From assembly GCA_052390415.1 (NCBI GenBank), contig JBQTGY010000089.1:1-38921 (forward strand): a stretch of 38,921 bases of DNA. Reading direction: 5' to 3'. Below are positions 17,561 to 26,296 of the stretch, piece by piece (within the stretch, counting starts at the first letter, position 1; every line of letters starts with the position of its first letter). Source of the stretch: JANNWF01 sp052390415. Lineage in GTDB: Bacteria > Pseudomonadota > Gammaproteobacteria > Xanthomonadales > Xanthomonadaceae. The notes beneath the pieces were generated by a model, which saw only the letters and a program-made list of their open reading frames with translations, was not told the origin of the DNA and searched no databases. The position numbers were made by a program, and so were the translations under genes.

Positions 17561-19701
17561 AGCCGCCCTTGGTGCACGCGTTTGCGCCTTGCGCGAAAGG
17601 GCTGGAATACCTGTTGGTCGATGAACTCAAGGCGCTGGGTGCAAGCGAGGCGCGCGAGTCGCTGGCCGGAGTCTACTTCGATGCCAATGTCGACGTGCTT
17701 TATCGGGCCGTGCTGTGGTCGCGCTTGGCCAGCCGCATGCTGTTGCCGCTGACCGAGTTCGATTGTCCGGATAGCGAGGCCTTGTACGCCGGCGTCGGCT
17801 CGATTGACTGGGACCAACACCTTGCCGCCAATGGCACGCTCGCCGTTGACGCCAGTCTGTTGCACAGCCAGTTGACGCACGATCGCTATGTGGCACAACG
17901 GGTCAAGGATGCAGTGGTCGATCAGCTGCGTGATCGCCACGGTGAGCGGCCATCGGTGGACACCGACGCGCCGGATGTGCGCATCAATGTTTTCATTCGC
18001 CGTGATCGCGCCACCGTGTCGATTGATCTCTCCGGTGGTGGTCTGCATCGGCGCGGCTGGCGGCAAGCGCAAGGCGGCGCGCCGTTGAAAGAGACCTTGG
18101 CCTGCGCGGTATTGGTGCGCGCCGGTTGGCCGGCGATTGCGCAAGCGGGCGGCGTGTTGCTGGATCCGATGTGTGGCTCAGGGACCTTGTTGATCGAAGG
18201 CGCGCGTTTGGCCGCCGATATCGCACCCGGCATTGATCGCAAGCACGACGGCGTGCGCGGCTGGAAAGGCGGTGATCAGGCCTTGTGGTCGCGCATGCAT
18301 GCAGAGGCGCGTGAGCGCGCCGATGCTGGCTTGGCTCGGCTGGCGCCGGTGTATTTCGGCAGTGACAACGATTCCGAGGCGGTCAGCATTGCGCGTACCA
18401 ATGTCGAAGCGGCGGGATTGACCCGGGTCATTCGTATCGATCACGCCGATATCGTTCAGCTGCAACGTCCGACGGGTCCAGATCGCGGGCTGGTGGTCTG
18501 CAACCCGCCCTACGACGAACGCATGGCGGCCGATCCGGCGCTCTACCAACGGCTGGGGCAAGCCCTGCGTCGCGAACTGGCGGGCTGGCGAAGTGCGGTG
18601 CTGACTGCCGACGAAGGTTTGGGGCGCGCCATCGGGTTGCATCCCGACAAACGCTATGTGTTGTTCAACGGCGCGTTGCGCTGCAGTTTGTTGTGCGCGG
18701 ATATTCGCGTGGTTACCGAACGTGTGGAGCGCCCGCTTGAGCCGCTCACGGCAGGCGCACAAATGGTCGCCAACCGCTTGCGCAAGAACTTGCGCAACCT
18801 GAAGGCATGGCGCGCGCGCGAGGGTGTCGATTGTTTCCGCGTTTACGATGCCGATCTGCCGGAGTACGCCGCGGCGATCGACGTTTACACCGAAGCCGAA
18901 GGCGAGCGTCGGGTCAGTCTGCATATTCAGGAATACCAAGCGCCGGAGGAAATTCCGGCCGAAGACACGCGTCGACGCTTGGGCGAGTTGGTGCGGGCGG
19001 CGGCGGATGCCTTGGCATTGCCACGCGAACGCATTGCCTTGAAGACACGAGTTCGCGCGAAAGGCGGCAGCAAATACGGCGTACTGGATCGTCGCGGCGA
19101 GAGCCTGGTGGTGCAGGAAGGCGGACTGCAGTTCGAAGTCAATCTGTTTGACTATCTGGACACGGGACTGTTTCTGGATCACCGCCCCAGTCGCGCGCGA
19201 CTGCGTGAGCTCAGTGGATCGCGCGATGTGTTGAATCTGTTCTGCTACACCGGCGCGGCCAGCGTATATGCGGCCGCGGGTGGTGCGCGCAGCACCACCA
19301 GCGTCGATTTGTCGGCGACCTATCTGCAATGGGCGGGCCGCAATCTTGCGGCCAACGGGTTTTCTGGTACTGAGCATCGCCTGGTGCAGGCCGATGTAAT
19401 CGCGTGGCTGAAGGCCGAACGCGCGCGCTTCGATGTGATCTTTTGTGATCCGCCGACGTTTTCCAACTCTGCGCGAGCGGGCGATTTTGATATCCAACGC
19501 GACCACATCGACCTGTTGCAGGCGTGTTTGGCGCGGCTGCGCGCCGGTGGCACGTTGATGTTCTCCACCAATTCGCGCAAGTTTCGGCTGGATGAGGAGT
19601 CATTGGCCGGCGTCGATTGGGAAGAGACCAGTAGCCGCCGTCTGCCGCCTGATTTTGCGCGCAACCCGAAAATCCACCGCTGCTGGGAGTTGCGAGCCTG
19701 A
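17557..19701 (+). CDS. rlmKL: 23S rRNA methyltransferase RlmKL (m2G2445 / m7G2069)
   Basis: A 714-residue bifunctional enzyme that methylates two guanines of 23S rRNA (E. coli numbering G2445 at N2 and G2069 at N7). Residues 1 to about 160 are the ferredoxin-like plus THUMP RNA-binding region. Next is the RlmL methyltransferase domain with LLDPMCGSGTLLIEGARL and the catalytic NPPY at 316-319. The RlmK domain follows from about residue 400, with LFLDHRPSR, LNLFCYTGAASVYAA and DPPTFS at 631-636. The length matches E. coli RlmKL (702). The start overlaps the hydrolase stop by four bases. Long open frames also occur on the opposite strand here, but they have no family features. Confidence 0.95.
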   Translation: MKPPLVHAFAPCAKGLEYLLVDELKALGASEARESLAGVYFDANVDVLYRAVLWSRLASRMLLPLTEFDCPDSEALYAGVGSIDWDQHLAANGTLAVDASLLHSQLTHDRYVAQRVKDAVVDQLRDRHGERPSVDTDAPDVRINVFIRRDRATVSIDLSGGGLHRRGWRQAQGGAPLKETLACAVLVRAGWPAIAQAGGVLLDPMCGSGTLLIEGARLAADIAPGIDRKHDGVRGWKGGDQALWSRMHAEARERADAGLARLAPVYFGSDNDSEAVSIARTNVEAAGLTRVIRIDHADIVQLQRPTGPDRGLVVCNPPYDERMAADPALYQRLGQALRRELAGWRSAVLTADEGLGRAIGLHPDKRYVLFNGALRCSLLCADIRVVTERVERPLEPLTAGAQMVANRLRKNLRNLKAWRAREGVDCFRVYDADLPEYAAAIDVYTEAEGERRVSLHIQEYQAPEEIPAEDTRRRLGELVRAAADALALPRERIALKTRVRAKGGSKYGVLDRRGESLVVQEGGLQFEVNLFDYLDTGLFLDHRPSRARLRELSGSRDVLNLFCYTGAASVYAAAGGARSTTSVDLSATYLQWAGRNLAANGFSGTEHRLVQADVIAWLKAERARFDVIFCDPPTFSNSARAGDFDIQRDHIDLLQACLARLRAGGTLMFSTNSRKFRLDEESLAGVDWEETSSRRLPPDFARNPKIHRCWELRA

Positions 19702-19812
19702 GCACACCTTTTGGTGGCTCGCTGTATTGACGCGTTGATGGTGACGGGCAATGCTGTTCCCTGACCCACCTGACAATGATCACCGTGGCCGAGTGCTGCT
19801 GGCGAGCGCAAA

Positions 19813-20457
19813 TTGCATAACCGACCCAAACAACCTCATCCGCTGAAGCCCACGCCTGACCAGTGGCGGTTCTTTCGCCAGTGGCTGAAGAATCCGTTGG
19901 CGGTAGCAGCCATTTCGCCATCCAGTCAGCAACTGGCTCGGCAGATGATTGCCGAGTTACCCGAGGGCGCGCGGCGAGTGGTCGAGTTGGGTGGCGGCAC
20001 CGGTGTGTTCACTCAAGCCTTGATCGATCACGGCATCGCGCCGCACGACATGTTGGTACTGGAGTTGAACGAGGACCTCCACCACCATCTGCATGAGCGC
20101 TTTCCATTGGCCCACGTGGTCTGCGGAGACGCCATGCAGCTGCCCAGCATCGCTGAGCGCTGTGGTTTTGCTGCTGGCGGATTGGCCGACGCGGTGCTCT
20201 CGGGCTTGGGTTTGCTGTCGATGAGCAAGGCAACTCAACGCGGAATCGTCGAAGCCGCATTTGCGCTGTTGGCGCCCGAAGGTCGACTGATCCAGTTCAC
20301 CTACGGTCCCACCTGTCCGGTAAACAAGGAAGTACTTGCCGCCCTCCACCTCAAGGCGCGGCGGGCCAGCATGACCTTGTGGAACATGCCGCCGGCAACG
20401 ATATACGTGATCACCCGGCAACGTTCGCGCGCGATCACGCCGACGTCGATGCGCTGA
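19813..20457 (+). CDS. PmtA-like SAM-dependent methyltransferase
   Basis: A 214-residue class I methyltransferase. The N-terminal FFRQWLKNPLAVAAISPSS segment, followed by an amphipathic stretch, matches phospholipid N-methyltransferases and the related membrane-associated family. SAM motif I is VELGGGTGVF (57-66), motif II ends in LELNED, and the later FTYGPTCPV region is also typical. Candidate substrates are phosphatidylethanolamine or another membrane lipid; an rRNA or small-molecule substrate cannot be excluded. The start is TTG 19813, with no better ATG before the conserved region. It lies between two rRNA methyltransferase genes but 111 and 73 bases from them, so it may be an independent unit. 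Confidence 0.8.
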   Translation: MHNRPKQPHPLKPTPDQWRFFRQWLKNPLAVAAISPSSQQLARQMIAELPEGARRVVELGGGTGVFTQALIDHGIAPHDMLVLELNEDLHHHLHERFPLAHVVCGDAMQLPSIAERCGFAAGGLADAVLSGLGLLSMSKATQRGIVEAAFALLAPEGRLIQFTYGPTCPVNKEVLAALHLKARRASMTLWNMPPATIYVITRQRSRAITPTSMR

Positions 20458-20530
20458 TTTTTACGCGGCGGTTGCCCGCTTTTGGTTTGCATTTGCGACA
20501 ATCCGCGGCCCTTCGAACCTGCGGCGACGT

Positions 20531-21838
20531 GTGAGCAACCCCATCGAGCTTGAAATTGTCGACCTCAGCCATGACGGTCGCGGCGTCGGTCGCATCGACG
20601 GCAAGGCCGTGTTTGTCAGCGGCGCGTTAGCCGGTGAGCGTGTGAGCGCGCAGATGAAGCACCGCAAGCGCAGCTTTGATCAAGCCGAGCTGCTGGAGGT
20701 CTTGCGGCCGTCGCCACTACGCGTCGAACCCGGTTGTCCGCACTTTGGTCGTTGCGGCGGTTGCGCGCTGCAGCATCTTGCCCCGGACGCGCAGATCGCC
20801 GCTAAACAACGGGTCTTGCTGGAGAATCTGGAGCGCATCGGCCAGCTGCGCCCGCAGCGCGTACTGCCGCCGTTGACAGCTTCGATCTGGGGCTATCGGC
20901 GCAAAGCCCGCTTGGGCGTCAAGTATGTGCGCGCCAAAGAGCGTGTACTGGTTGGCTTCCGCGAGATGGCCGATCCGCGCTTCATCGCCGACATCGATTC
21001 GTGTGCTGTGCTGGTACCGCAGGTGGGCGAGCGCATCGGCGACTTGGCCCGCCTGATCGAAGGTTTGGCGGCACGCGAGCGCATCGCCCAGATTGAAGTG
21101 GCTGCGGGCGACGGCAGCACCGCGCTGGTGTTTCGCAATCTTGATGCCCTCAGCGAAGCCGACCAAGCCGCCTTGATCGCGTTTGGCCAGCAGCACGGTC
21201 TTGGCATCGTGTTGCAGCCCGGTGGCGTCGATTCTCTGCAAGTGCTGTGGCCGCAAACGCTGGCCCTATCGTTTTCGATTCCGGCCGCTGATGTGAGCCT
21301 CGACTTCCGACCGCTGGACTTCGTGCAGATCAACGCCGAACTCAATCAGCAAATGATTGCGCAAGCTCTGGCCCTGCTTGATCCGCAGGCAAGCGACCGC
21401 GTGCTGGATTTGTTCTGTGGGCTGGGAAATTTCACCTTGCCATTGGCGCGGCGCGCGCGTGAAGTGGTTGGCGTGGAAGGAGATGCTGGCCTGGTGCAGC
21501 GCGCACGTGACAACGCCACCCGCAACGGCATCAACAACGCGCACTTCTTCGCCGCGGATCTCGCCAAACCACTCGGCGGCGAACCTTGGCTGGCGGAGCA
21601 ATTTGACCTGATCCTGCTGGACCCGCCGCGCACCGGGGCGGATGGCGTGATTGCGCAGTTGCCGACGCGTGGAGTGCGACGGATTGTGTATGTGTCGTGT
21701 CACCCGTGCTCGTTGGCCCGCGACGCAGCGTTGCTGGTACGTGAGCATGGCTTCACCCTGGTGGCGGCGGGCGCGATGGACATGTTCCCGCACACCGCGC
21801 ATGTGGAATCGATCGCTGTATTCGAGCGGGTGAGCTGA
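20531..21838 (+). CDS. rlmD: 23S rRNA (uracil-1939) C5-methyltransferase RlmD
   Basis: A 435-residue enzyme that makes m5U at position 1939 of 23S rRNA. It begins with a TRAM domain (residues 1 to about 57). A [4Fe-4S] cluster site follows: Cys69, Cys75, Cys78 in GCPHFGRCGGCALQH and Cys158 in DIDSCAV. The SAM-binding segment is VLDLFCGLGNFTLPLAR, the catalytic loop LLDPPRTGA, and the nucleophilic Cys390 lies in YVSCHPCSLARD. The ending HTAHVESI is typical. The length agrees with the E. coli protein (433). The GTG start at 20531 aligns with the TRAM domain start. The gene is separated by 73 bases from the PmtA-like gene. Confidence 0.95.
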   Translation: MSNPIELEIVDLSHDGRGVGRIDGKAVFVSGALAGERVSAQMKHRKRSFDQAELLEVLRPSPLRVEPGCPHFGRCGGCALQHLAPDAQIAAKQRVLLENLERIGQLRPQRVLPPLTASIWGYRRKARLGVKYVRAKERVLVGFREMADPRFIADIDSCAVLVPQVGERIGDLARLIEGLAARERIAQIEVAAGDGSTALVFRNLDALSEADQAALIAFGQQHGLGIVLQPGGVDSLQVLWPQTLALSFSIPAADVSLDFRPLDFVQINAELNQQMIAQALALLDPQASDRVLDLFCGLGNFTLPLARRAREVVGVEGDAGLVQRARDNATRNGINNAHFFAADLAKPLGGEPWLAEQFDLILLDPPRTGADGVIAQLPTRGVRRIVYVSCHPCSLARDAALLVREHGFTLVAAGAMDMFPHTAHVESIAVFERVS

Positions 21839-21914
21839 GTGCACACGGGATTTTTGGCAAGCCAGCGCATACGCCTCGCTGCAAGCACACAGTTGCGAAC
21901 CGAAAGGTTGCTGT

Positions 21915-22421
21915 ATGGCAATTGAAATCGAGCGCAAGTTTCTGCTGGTCAACGCGTCGTGGCGAGCGCAGGTTCTGCGTAGCCACCGATTGGCGCAGGG
22001 TTATCTGGGCGGCGAACGCGCCTCCGTACGTGTGCGCATCGGTGGCGACTCGGCGTGGTTGACGATCAAGGCGCGAGTGAAAGGAGCCAGTCGCACAGAA
22101 TTCGAGTACGGCATTCCCTTGCCGGATGCCGAGCAGATTCTGGCCGAACTGAGCCTGCCTGGGCGGGTCGAGAAGATCCGCCATCATGTCGAAGTGGGTG
22201 GCATGCTGTGGGAGATTGATGAATTTCTGGGTGACAACGCTGGCCTGATCGTTGCCGAGATCGAGCTGCCGAGCGTCGAAACCCATTTCGAGCGAGCTGA
22301 TTGGTTGGGTGCGGAGATCACCGATCAGCAGCGCTACTACAACTCAGCCTTGGCTGAGCGGCCCTTTTCAGCATGGACGGCCGCCGAGCGCATGCCATCC
22401 ACGGAGCAACTGGTGTGTTGA
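21915..22421 (+). CDS. CYTH-domain protein
   Basis: A 168-residue protein that is one CYTH (triphosphate tunnel) domain. The signature ExExK is at residues 4-8 (IEIERKF), followed by alternating charged strands such as SVRVRIGGDSAWLTIKARV, EIDEFLGDNAGLIVAEIELP and ITDQQRYYNSALA. Bacterial single-domain relatives include inorganic triphosphatases and thiamine-triphosphatase-like enzymes that need Mg2+. AAGG sits seven bases before the ATG. The stop codon overlaps the nagZ start by seven bases. Short members of this family often have no known physiological role; triphosphatase activity is the most likely. Confidence 0.88.
   Translation: MAIEIERKFLLVNASWRAQVLRSHRLAQGYLGGERASVRVRIGGDSAWLTIKARVKGASRTEFEYGIPLPDAEQILAELSLPGRVEKIRHHVEVGGMLWEIDEFLGDNAGLIVAEIELPSVETHFERADWLGAEITDQQRYYNSALAERPFSAWTAAERMPSTEQLVC
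22402..22405 (+). promoter_or_regulatory. Ribosome binding site deciding the nagZ start
   Basis: GGAG lies nine bases before GTG 22415, inside the end of the CYTH gene. It favours this GTG over the ATG at 22373, which would add 14 unconserved residues. Confidence 0.5.
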
Positions 22422-23425
22422 TCATCGGAATTGCCAGCACCGAGCTGGCACAACACGAGCGCGACTGGCTGCAGCATCCCGCCGTCAGCGGCGTGATCCT
22501 GTTCACGCGCAATTTCGCTGATCGAGAGCAAGTCACCCGCTTGATCGAAGACTGCCGCGCGGCAGCCACTCGACCCATTCTGGTCTGTGTCGATCAGGAA
22601 GGCGGGCCTGTGCAGCGTTTTCGCGCAGGCTTCAGTGAGTTGCCGCGACTGTCAGTGTTTGGCGAGCGATTGGCGGTGGAAGGCGAGGGCGCGTTGCTCG
22701 CCGCAGAAGCCCACGCCTGGCTGATGGCCAGCGAAATGCGCGCGATCGGCATTGACCTCAGCTTTGCGCCGGTGGTCGATCTTGGTCGCGGTAACCGGGC
22801 GATTGGCGAGCGCGCGTTTTCCGCCAATCCCGAGTGCGTGGCTGCATTTACGCGCAGCTATGTTCGCGGTATGCACGCGGCCGGCATGGCCGCCACACTC
22901 AAACATTTTCCAGGGCACGGGTCAGTGCTGGAGGACACGCATTTTGATGCGGCGGTCGATCCGCGATCCCTGTCAGAGCTGCAAGCAGAAGACCTGCTGC
23001 CCTTTCGCGCCGGTATCGAAGCAGGCGCGCAAGCAGTCATGCTCGCCCATGTCAGTTATCCGGCAGTCGATGCTGACCCGGCTGGCTATTCCAGGCGCTG
23101 GATCGTCGACATCCTGCGTGAACACATGGGCTTTACCGGCATCGCCATCAGTGACGATATCGGTATGGCCGCCGCCGAATCGGCCGGCGGCGTCGCGGCG
23201 CGCTTGCGCGCCCATATCGATGCGGGCTGCGACCTGGTGCTGGTCTGCGCACCCACCTTGGTGCCTGACTCATTGGCGGCGATGACTGTGTCAATGATCG
23301 CCGATCCCGCTCCCATCGCTTTGCTGGCCGGCCGTGCCGCGCCGGATTGGAACGGCTTGCAAGCACTTCCCCGCTACGCGCAAGCGCAGCAAGCCATCGT
23401 TGATGACGGACTTCGAGTAGCTTAG
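22415..23425 (+). CDS. nagZ: Beta-N-acetylglucosaminidase NagZ
   Basis: A 336-residue cytoplasmic glycoside hydrolase family 3 enzyme that releases GlcNAc from GlcNAc-anhydroMurNAc peptides during cell-wall recycling. Motifs are FTRNF near residue 30, VDQEGGPVQRFR, APVVDLGRGNRAIGERAF, KHFPGHG at 163-169 (general acid His168) and the nucleophile Asp247 in AISDDIGM. The length matches E. coli NagZ (341). The start at GTG 22415 overlaps the CYTH stop by seven bases and has GGAG nine bases upstream. The next gene, hpt, begins four bases after its stop. The AmpD-like amidase at 15723-16316 acts in the same recycling pathway. Confidence 0.95.
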   Translation: MLIIGIASTELAQHERDWLQHPAVSGVILFTRNFADREQVTRLIEDCRAAATRPILVCVDQEGGPVQRFRAGFSELPRLSVFGERLAVEGEGALLAAEAHAWLMASEMRAIGIDLSFAPVVDLGRGNRAIGERAFSANPECVAAFTRSYVRGMHAAGMAATLKHFPGHGSVLEDTHFDAAVDPRSLSELQAEDLLPFRAGIEAGAQAVMLAHVSYPAVDADPAGYSRRWIVDILREHMGFTGIAISDDIGMAAAESAGGVAARLRAHIDAGCDLVLVCAPTLVPDSLAAMTVSMIADPAPIALLAGRAAPDWNGLQALPRYAQAQQAIVDDGLRVA

Positions 23426-23429
23426 GTCG

Positions 23430-23978
23430 ATGAATCTTCCCATTCCCAGCTTGGCCGACGCGTTGCAGTGCTCGGATCAACTCCACGACCGTGAAGCCAT
23501 CGATGCCGCGATAGAGCGCATGGCGCTCGCCATTCGGACTGACTACGCAGGTCAGCGGCCACTGTTCTTGACGGTGATGAATGGCGGCATGATTTTCGCC
23601 GGTCAGTTGGCGCTCGCGCTGGGCATCGATTGCGAATTCGATTACCTGCATGCGACCCGCTATCGCGGCGCGACCCAAGGCTCGGGTTTGCGTTGGTTGC
23701 GGCAACCGGAGAACGCACTGGATGGAAAATTGGTGCTCTTGGTCGACGACATTCTCGATGAAGGTCCGACGTTGCACGCGGTGCGCGACTGGTGTCGCCA
23801 GCAAGGCGCTGCCGCGGTCAAGATTGCAGTGCTCGCGTGGAAGCGGCATGACCGCTGCGTCGCTGATCTGGTACCGGATTTCGTCGGGCTTGATGTGCCA
23901 GATCGCTATGTGTTCGGCTTCGGCATGGATTATTACGAACAAGGCCGCAATTTGCCGGCGATCTACGCGCTCAAATAG
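23430..23978 (+). CDS. hpt: Hypoxanthine phosphoribosyltransferase
   Basis: A 182-residue type I phosphoribosyltransferase that converts hypoxanthine (or guanine) and PRPP to IMP (or GMP). The PRPP-binding loop is VDDILDEGPT at 105-114. The family-typical LTVMNGGMIFAGQL segment lies at 47-60, and a purine-binding C-terminal part contains VGLDVPDRYVFGFGMDY. Length and fold match bacterial Hpt. It starts four bases after nagZ and ends 14 bases before the methylthioinosine phosphorylase gene, so the three are very likely one transcript. The neighbouring phosphorylase produces hypoxanthine, which makes this pair a two-step salvage route. Confidence 0.95.
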   Translation: MNLPIPSLADALQCSDQLHDREAIDAAIERMALAIRTDYAGQRPLFLTVMNGGMIFAGQLALALGIDCEFDYLHATRYRGATQGSGLRWLRQPENALDGKLVLLVDDILDEGPTLHAVRDWCRQQGAAAVKIAVLAWKRHDRCVADLVPDFVGLDVPDRYVFGFGMDYYEQGRNLPAIYALK

Positions 23979-23992
23979 GCGCCCGACCGATC

Positions 23993-24775
23993 ATGCAACC
24001 CAATCTTGTCAACGCCCAGGCAATTTCAACGGCACCCGTGTTGGGCATCATCGGTGGCACCAGCGTTTACGCCCTGAGTGAACTGGAAGACACGCAGTCG
24101 CACACGCTGGAAACACCGTTCGGCACGCCGTCCGGGCCGATCCGAGTGGGGCTGATCGACTCAAAGCGCGTTGCATTTCTGGCCAGGCACGGCGAGTCGC
24201 ATGCGCTGCCGCCGCATCGGGTGAACTATCGCGCCAACCTGTGGGCACTGCATGCACTGGGTGTACGCAGAGTTTTGGCCATCAACACCGTCGGTGGCAT
24301 TACCGAGAGCGCAGCGCCTCGCGCGTTGGTCGTTCCCGACCAGGTCATCGATTACACGCACGGCCGCGACGCCACCTATTGGGATGGTGCCGGCGACATG
24401 CTGCATGCCGAGTTTGCCGAGCCGTATGGGCAAACCCTGCGCAATCAATTGCTGGAAGCTGGCCGGCGCGTTGGCATTGAGCTTGTCGATGGGAGTTGTT
24501 ATGGCGCGACGCAGGGACCCCGTTTTGAGACTGTCGCCGAGATCCGGCGCATGCGCATTGATGGGTGCGATGTCGTCGGCATGACCGGCATGCCCGAGGC
24601 TGCGCTCGCTCGCGAACTCGGTCTCGATTACGCCTGTGTGGCGCCGGTTGCCAACTGGGCAGCCGGCTGTGGCGATGGCGCGGCCATCAGCCTCGATGAA
24701 GTGTTCGCCAACCTGGCTGCGTGCAGTGGTCAGCTGCCCACCCTGATACGTGGGTTGCTGGCGACGTGCGAGTAA
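23993..24775 (+). CDS. S-methyl-5'-thioinosine phosphorylase
   Basis: A 260-residue purine nucleoside phosphorylase of the MTAP/MTIP group. It cleaves methylthioinosine with phosphate to hypoxanthine and methylthioribose-1-phosphate. Motifs include LGIIGGTSVY (17-26), FLARHGESHALPPHRVNYRA with the phosphate-binding His, AINTVGGI, GATQGPRFETVAE and the purine pocket PVANWAAG. Asn221 in the pocket favours 6-oxopurines; adenine-specific MTAPs carry Asp here. Pseudomonas PA3004 is the characterised example of this specificity. The adjacent hpt gene supports this assignment. Substrate specificity is an inference; a general purine nucleoside phosphorylase remains possible. Confidence 0.85.
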   Translation: MQPNLVNAQAISTAPVLGIIGGTSVYALSELEDTQSHTLETPFGTPSGPIRVGLIDSKRVAFLARHGESHALPPHRVNYRANLWALHALGVRRVLAINTVGGITESAAPRALVVPDQVIDYTHGRDATYWDGAGDMLHAEFAEPYGQTLRNQLLEAGRRVGIELVDGSCYGATQGPRFETVAEIRRMRIDGCDVVGMTGMPEAALARELGLDYACVAPVANWAAGCGDGAAISLDEVFANLAACSGQLPTLIRGLLATCE

Positions 24776-24804
24776 CCACACTGGCTCGCTGAGCCCGGCT
24801 TGCA

Positions 24805-24831
24805 GGCGATGCTGCCACGGGCAGCGTCGCC
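24805..24831 (+). terminator. Stem-loop after the phosphorylase gene
   Basis: Arms GGCGATGCTGCC (24805-24816) and GGCAGCGTCGCC (24820-24831) pair over 12 bp with one T-G wobble and a 3-base loop. It lies 30 bases after the stop at 24775 and is well placed to end the nagZ-hpt-phosphorylase transcript. No T-run follows, so it may stabilise the 3' end instead. The rest of the 209-base gap to the response regulator shows only an AT-rich patch around 24939-24950. Confidence 0.5.
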
Positions 24832-24984
24832 CGCCGCACAAATGGCTAGCTGGCTCGCTCTGAGTCACAATAGATGACGACATGGGTTACGCCACGGAAG
24901 ACTTGGGTTTCTGGCGTCAATCCCACGATCATCGGGGACAAAATTTTATAGTGTGGACGCACGTTGGCGGGGTACGGTGTCACG

Positions 24985-26202
24985 ATGAGTTCAGTCCTAC
25001 AGCAAACCTTGCATGACCGAGCCCTCGATTGGGCAAAACGGTTCTGTGCGCGTGTGCAATCGGACTGGCAGCCGAGCGAAGTGCAACGCTTGCATCAGCA
25101 GTTGGACGGCTTGGCAATTGAAGCCGATGCGCGTGGCGAAGAGATGTTGTTGGAGGCCACACTGGAATTATCGACCGCGCTGTGCGCGTTTCTCGGGCAC
25201 GGCCCAGAACCTTCACGCGCGCAGTTGGGAGAGTTGCTCGAACTGACCGACGCGATGCTGTTTGCATCCGTCGATGAAAACCTGCCCGAGGATGCTGAGG
25301 ACATCATTGCGGTTGAAGCGCGCAGCGAGTTTGCCAAGCAGACCGCAGCCGCGGGAGCAGCCCCCGCCGAAGTCATTCGCCACGACGTGCAAGCAGTCGC
25401 TGCCACCACCGCCACGGTCTGGTGCATCAGCGCCAACCCGCGCCTGATCGAGCGTTTGCGGGGGGCCTTGGCGAGCCTTGGCATGGAGCTGGCAACGCTT
25501 TTGCCCTCCCTGGGTTGGACTGATGCGCTGCCCGAACACGGCGTCACCTGCGTGGTCGTGGATGGCGAATCGCTCGGTGTCCTGCTCGACTTGCAACGCC
25601 GCTCATCCGGCGCAAGCAGCCACACCCATGCCTGCCGGCCCACCTACATTGCCGTGCTTGGCGATGCCAGCACCGAGGAGCGCGTGCGTGCCTTGCGCGC
25701 GGGAGCCGATCACGTGCTGCGCGGCGGTGAGTCGCCCGAGCACCTAGCCGAACGCCTGGCCCACATTCTGGCCGCGCGCAGTGAAGAAGCGCTGAGTGTG
25801 GTGGTGATTGACGACGATCCCTCGCAGACGCTTTTTTGCTCCAGCATTTTGCGTCGCGTCGGCGTCAGTGCGATTTGCTGCAACGACGCCAAGAGCGCGA
25901 TGCGCGCGTTTCGGCAAGAGTTGCCTGACGTCGTATTGGTTGATCTGCACATGCCCGAAACCGATGGCTTGGAACTGACCGAACAGCTGCTGGCGTTGCC
26001 GGGATCTGAATTTGTCTCGATATTGTTTCTGTCTGGCGATGACGAGCCCGATACGCGCTTCGATGCGCTCACCGCAGGCGCTGACGATTATTTGAGCAAG
26101 CCGATCCAGCCACGCCACCTGATTCGCGCGGTGCTGGCGCATGGCAAGCGCTCGCAACGCCGCCGCCGCGCGGCCACGCGACTCGCAACACCAATCAGCT
26201 AG
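24985..26202 (+). CDS. Two-receiver response regulator without output domain
   Basis: A 405-residue protein in three parts. Residues 1 to about 120 are helical, with no clear Hpt or histidine-kinase motif. Residues about 140-260 look like a receiver domain that has lost the phospho-Asp pattern (VVVDGESLGVLLD in place of an acidic Asp-x-x-Met-Pro loop). Residues about 268-395 are a normal receiver: VVVIDDDPSQ, phospho-accepting Asp320 in VLVDLHMPETDG, LFLSGDDEPD and Lys in YLSKPI. No DNA-binding, GGDEF or other output domain follows; the tail is short and Arg-rich. It may act as a phosphate sink or adaptor (inference). The start at ATG 24985 is preferred over TTG 24964. No kinase gene lies next to it. 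Confidence 0.85.
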   Translation: MSSVLQQTLHDRALDWAKRFCARVQSDWQPSEVQRLHQQLDGLAIEADARGEEMLLEATLELSTALCAFLGHGPEPSRAQLGELLELTDAMLFASVDENLPEDAEDIIAVEARSEFAKQTAAAGAAPAEVIRHDVQAVAATTATVWCISANPRLIERLRGALASLGMELATLLPSLGWTDALPEHGVTCVVVDGESLGVLLDLQRRSSGASSHTHACRPTYIAVLGDASTEERVRALRAGADHVLRGGESPEHLAERLAHILAARSEEALSVVVIDDDPSQTLFCSSILRRVGVSAICCNDAKSAMRAFRQELPDVVLVDLHMPETDGLELTEQLLALPGSEFVSILFLSGDDEPDTRFDALTAGADDYLSKPIQPRHLIRAVLAHGKRSQRRRRAATRLATPIS

Positions 26203-26296
26203 AACATCCCGGCGTGGCTTCAGCTTGGCTGGTCAACGGGTGAGAGACCGTCTGCTGGCACGGTGCCAGCGGGGTGCGCAGGTGGGGAAGTTCGAG

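Noticed and set aside
18178..19506. A 442-codon open frame on the minus strand
   Set aside because: It is antisense to rlmKL, which has all expected methyltransferase motifs. No family was seen in the antisense product.
24947..24952. TATAGT as a -10 box for the response regulator
   Set aside because: No acceptable -35 element lies 16-18 bases upstream (the best is CACGAT), so I did not list it as a promoter.
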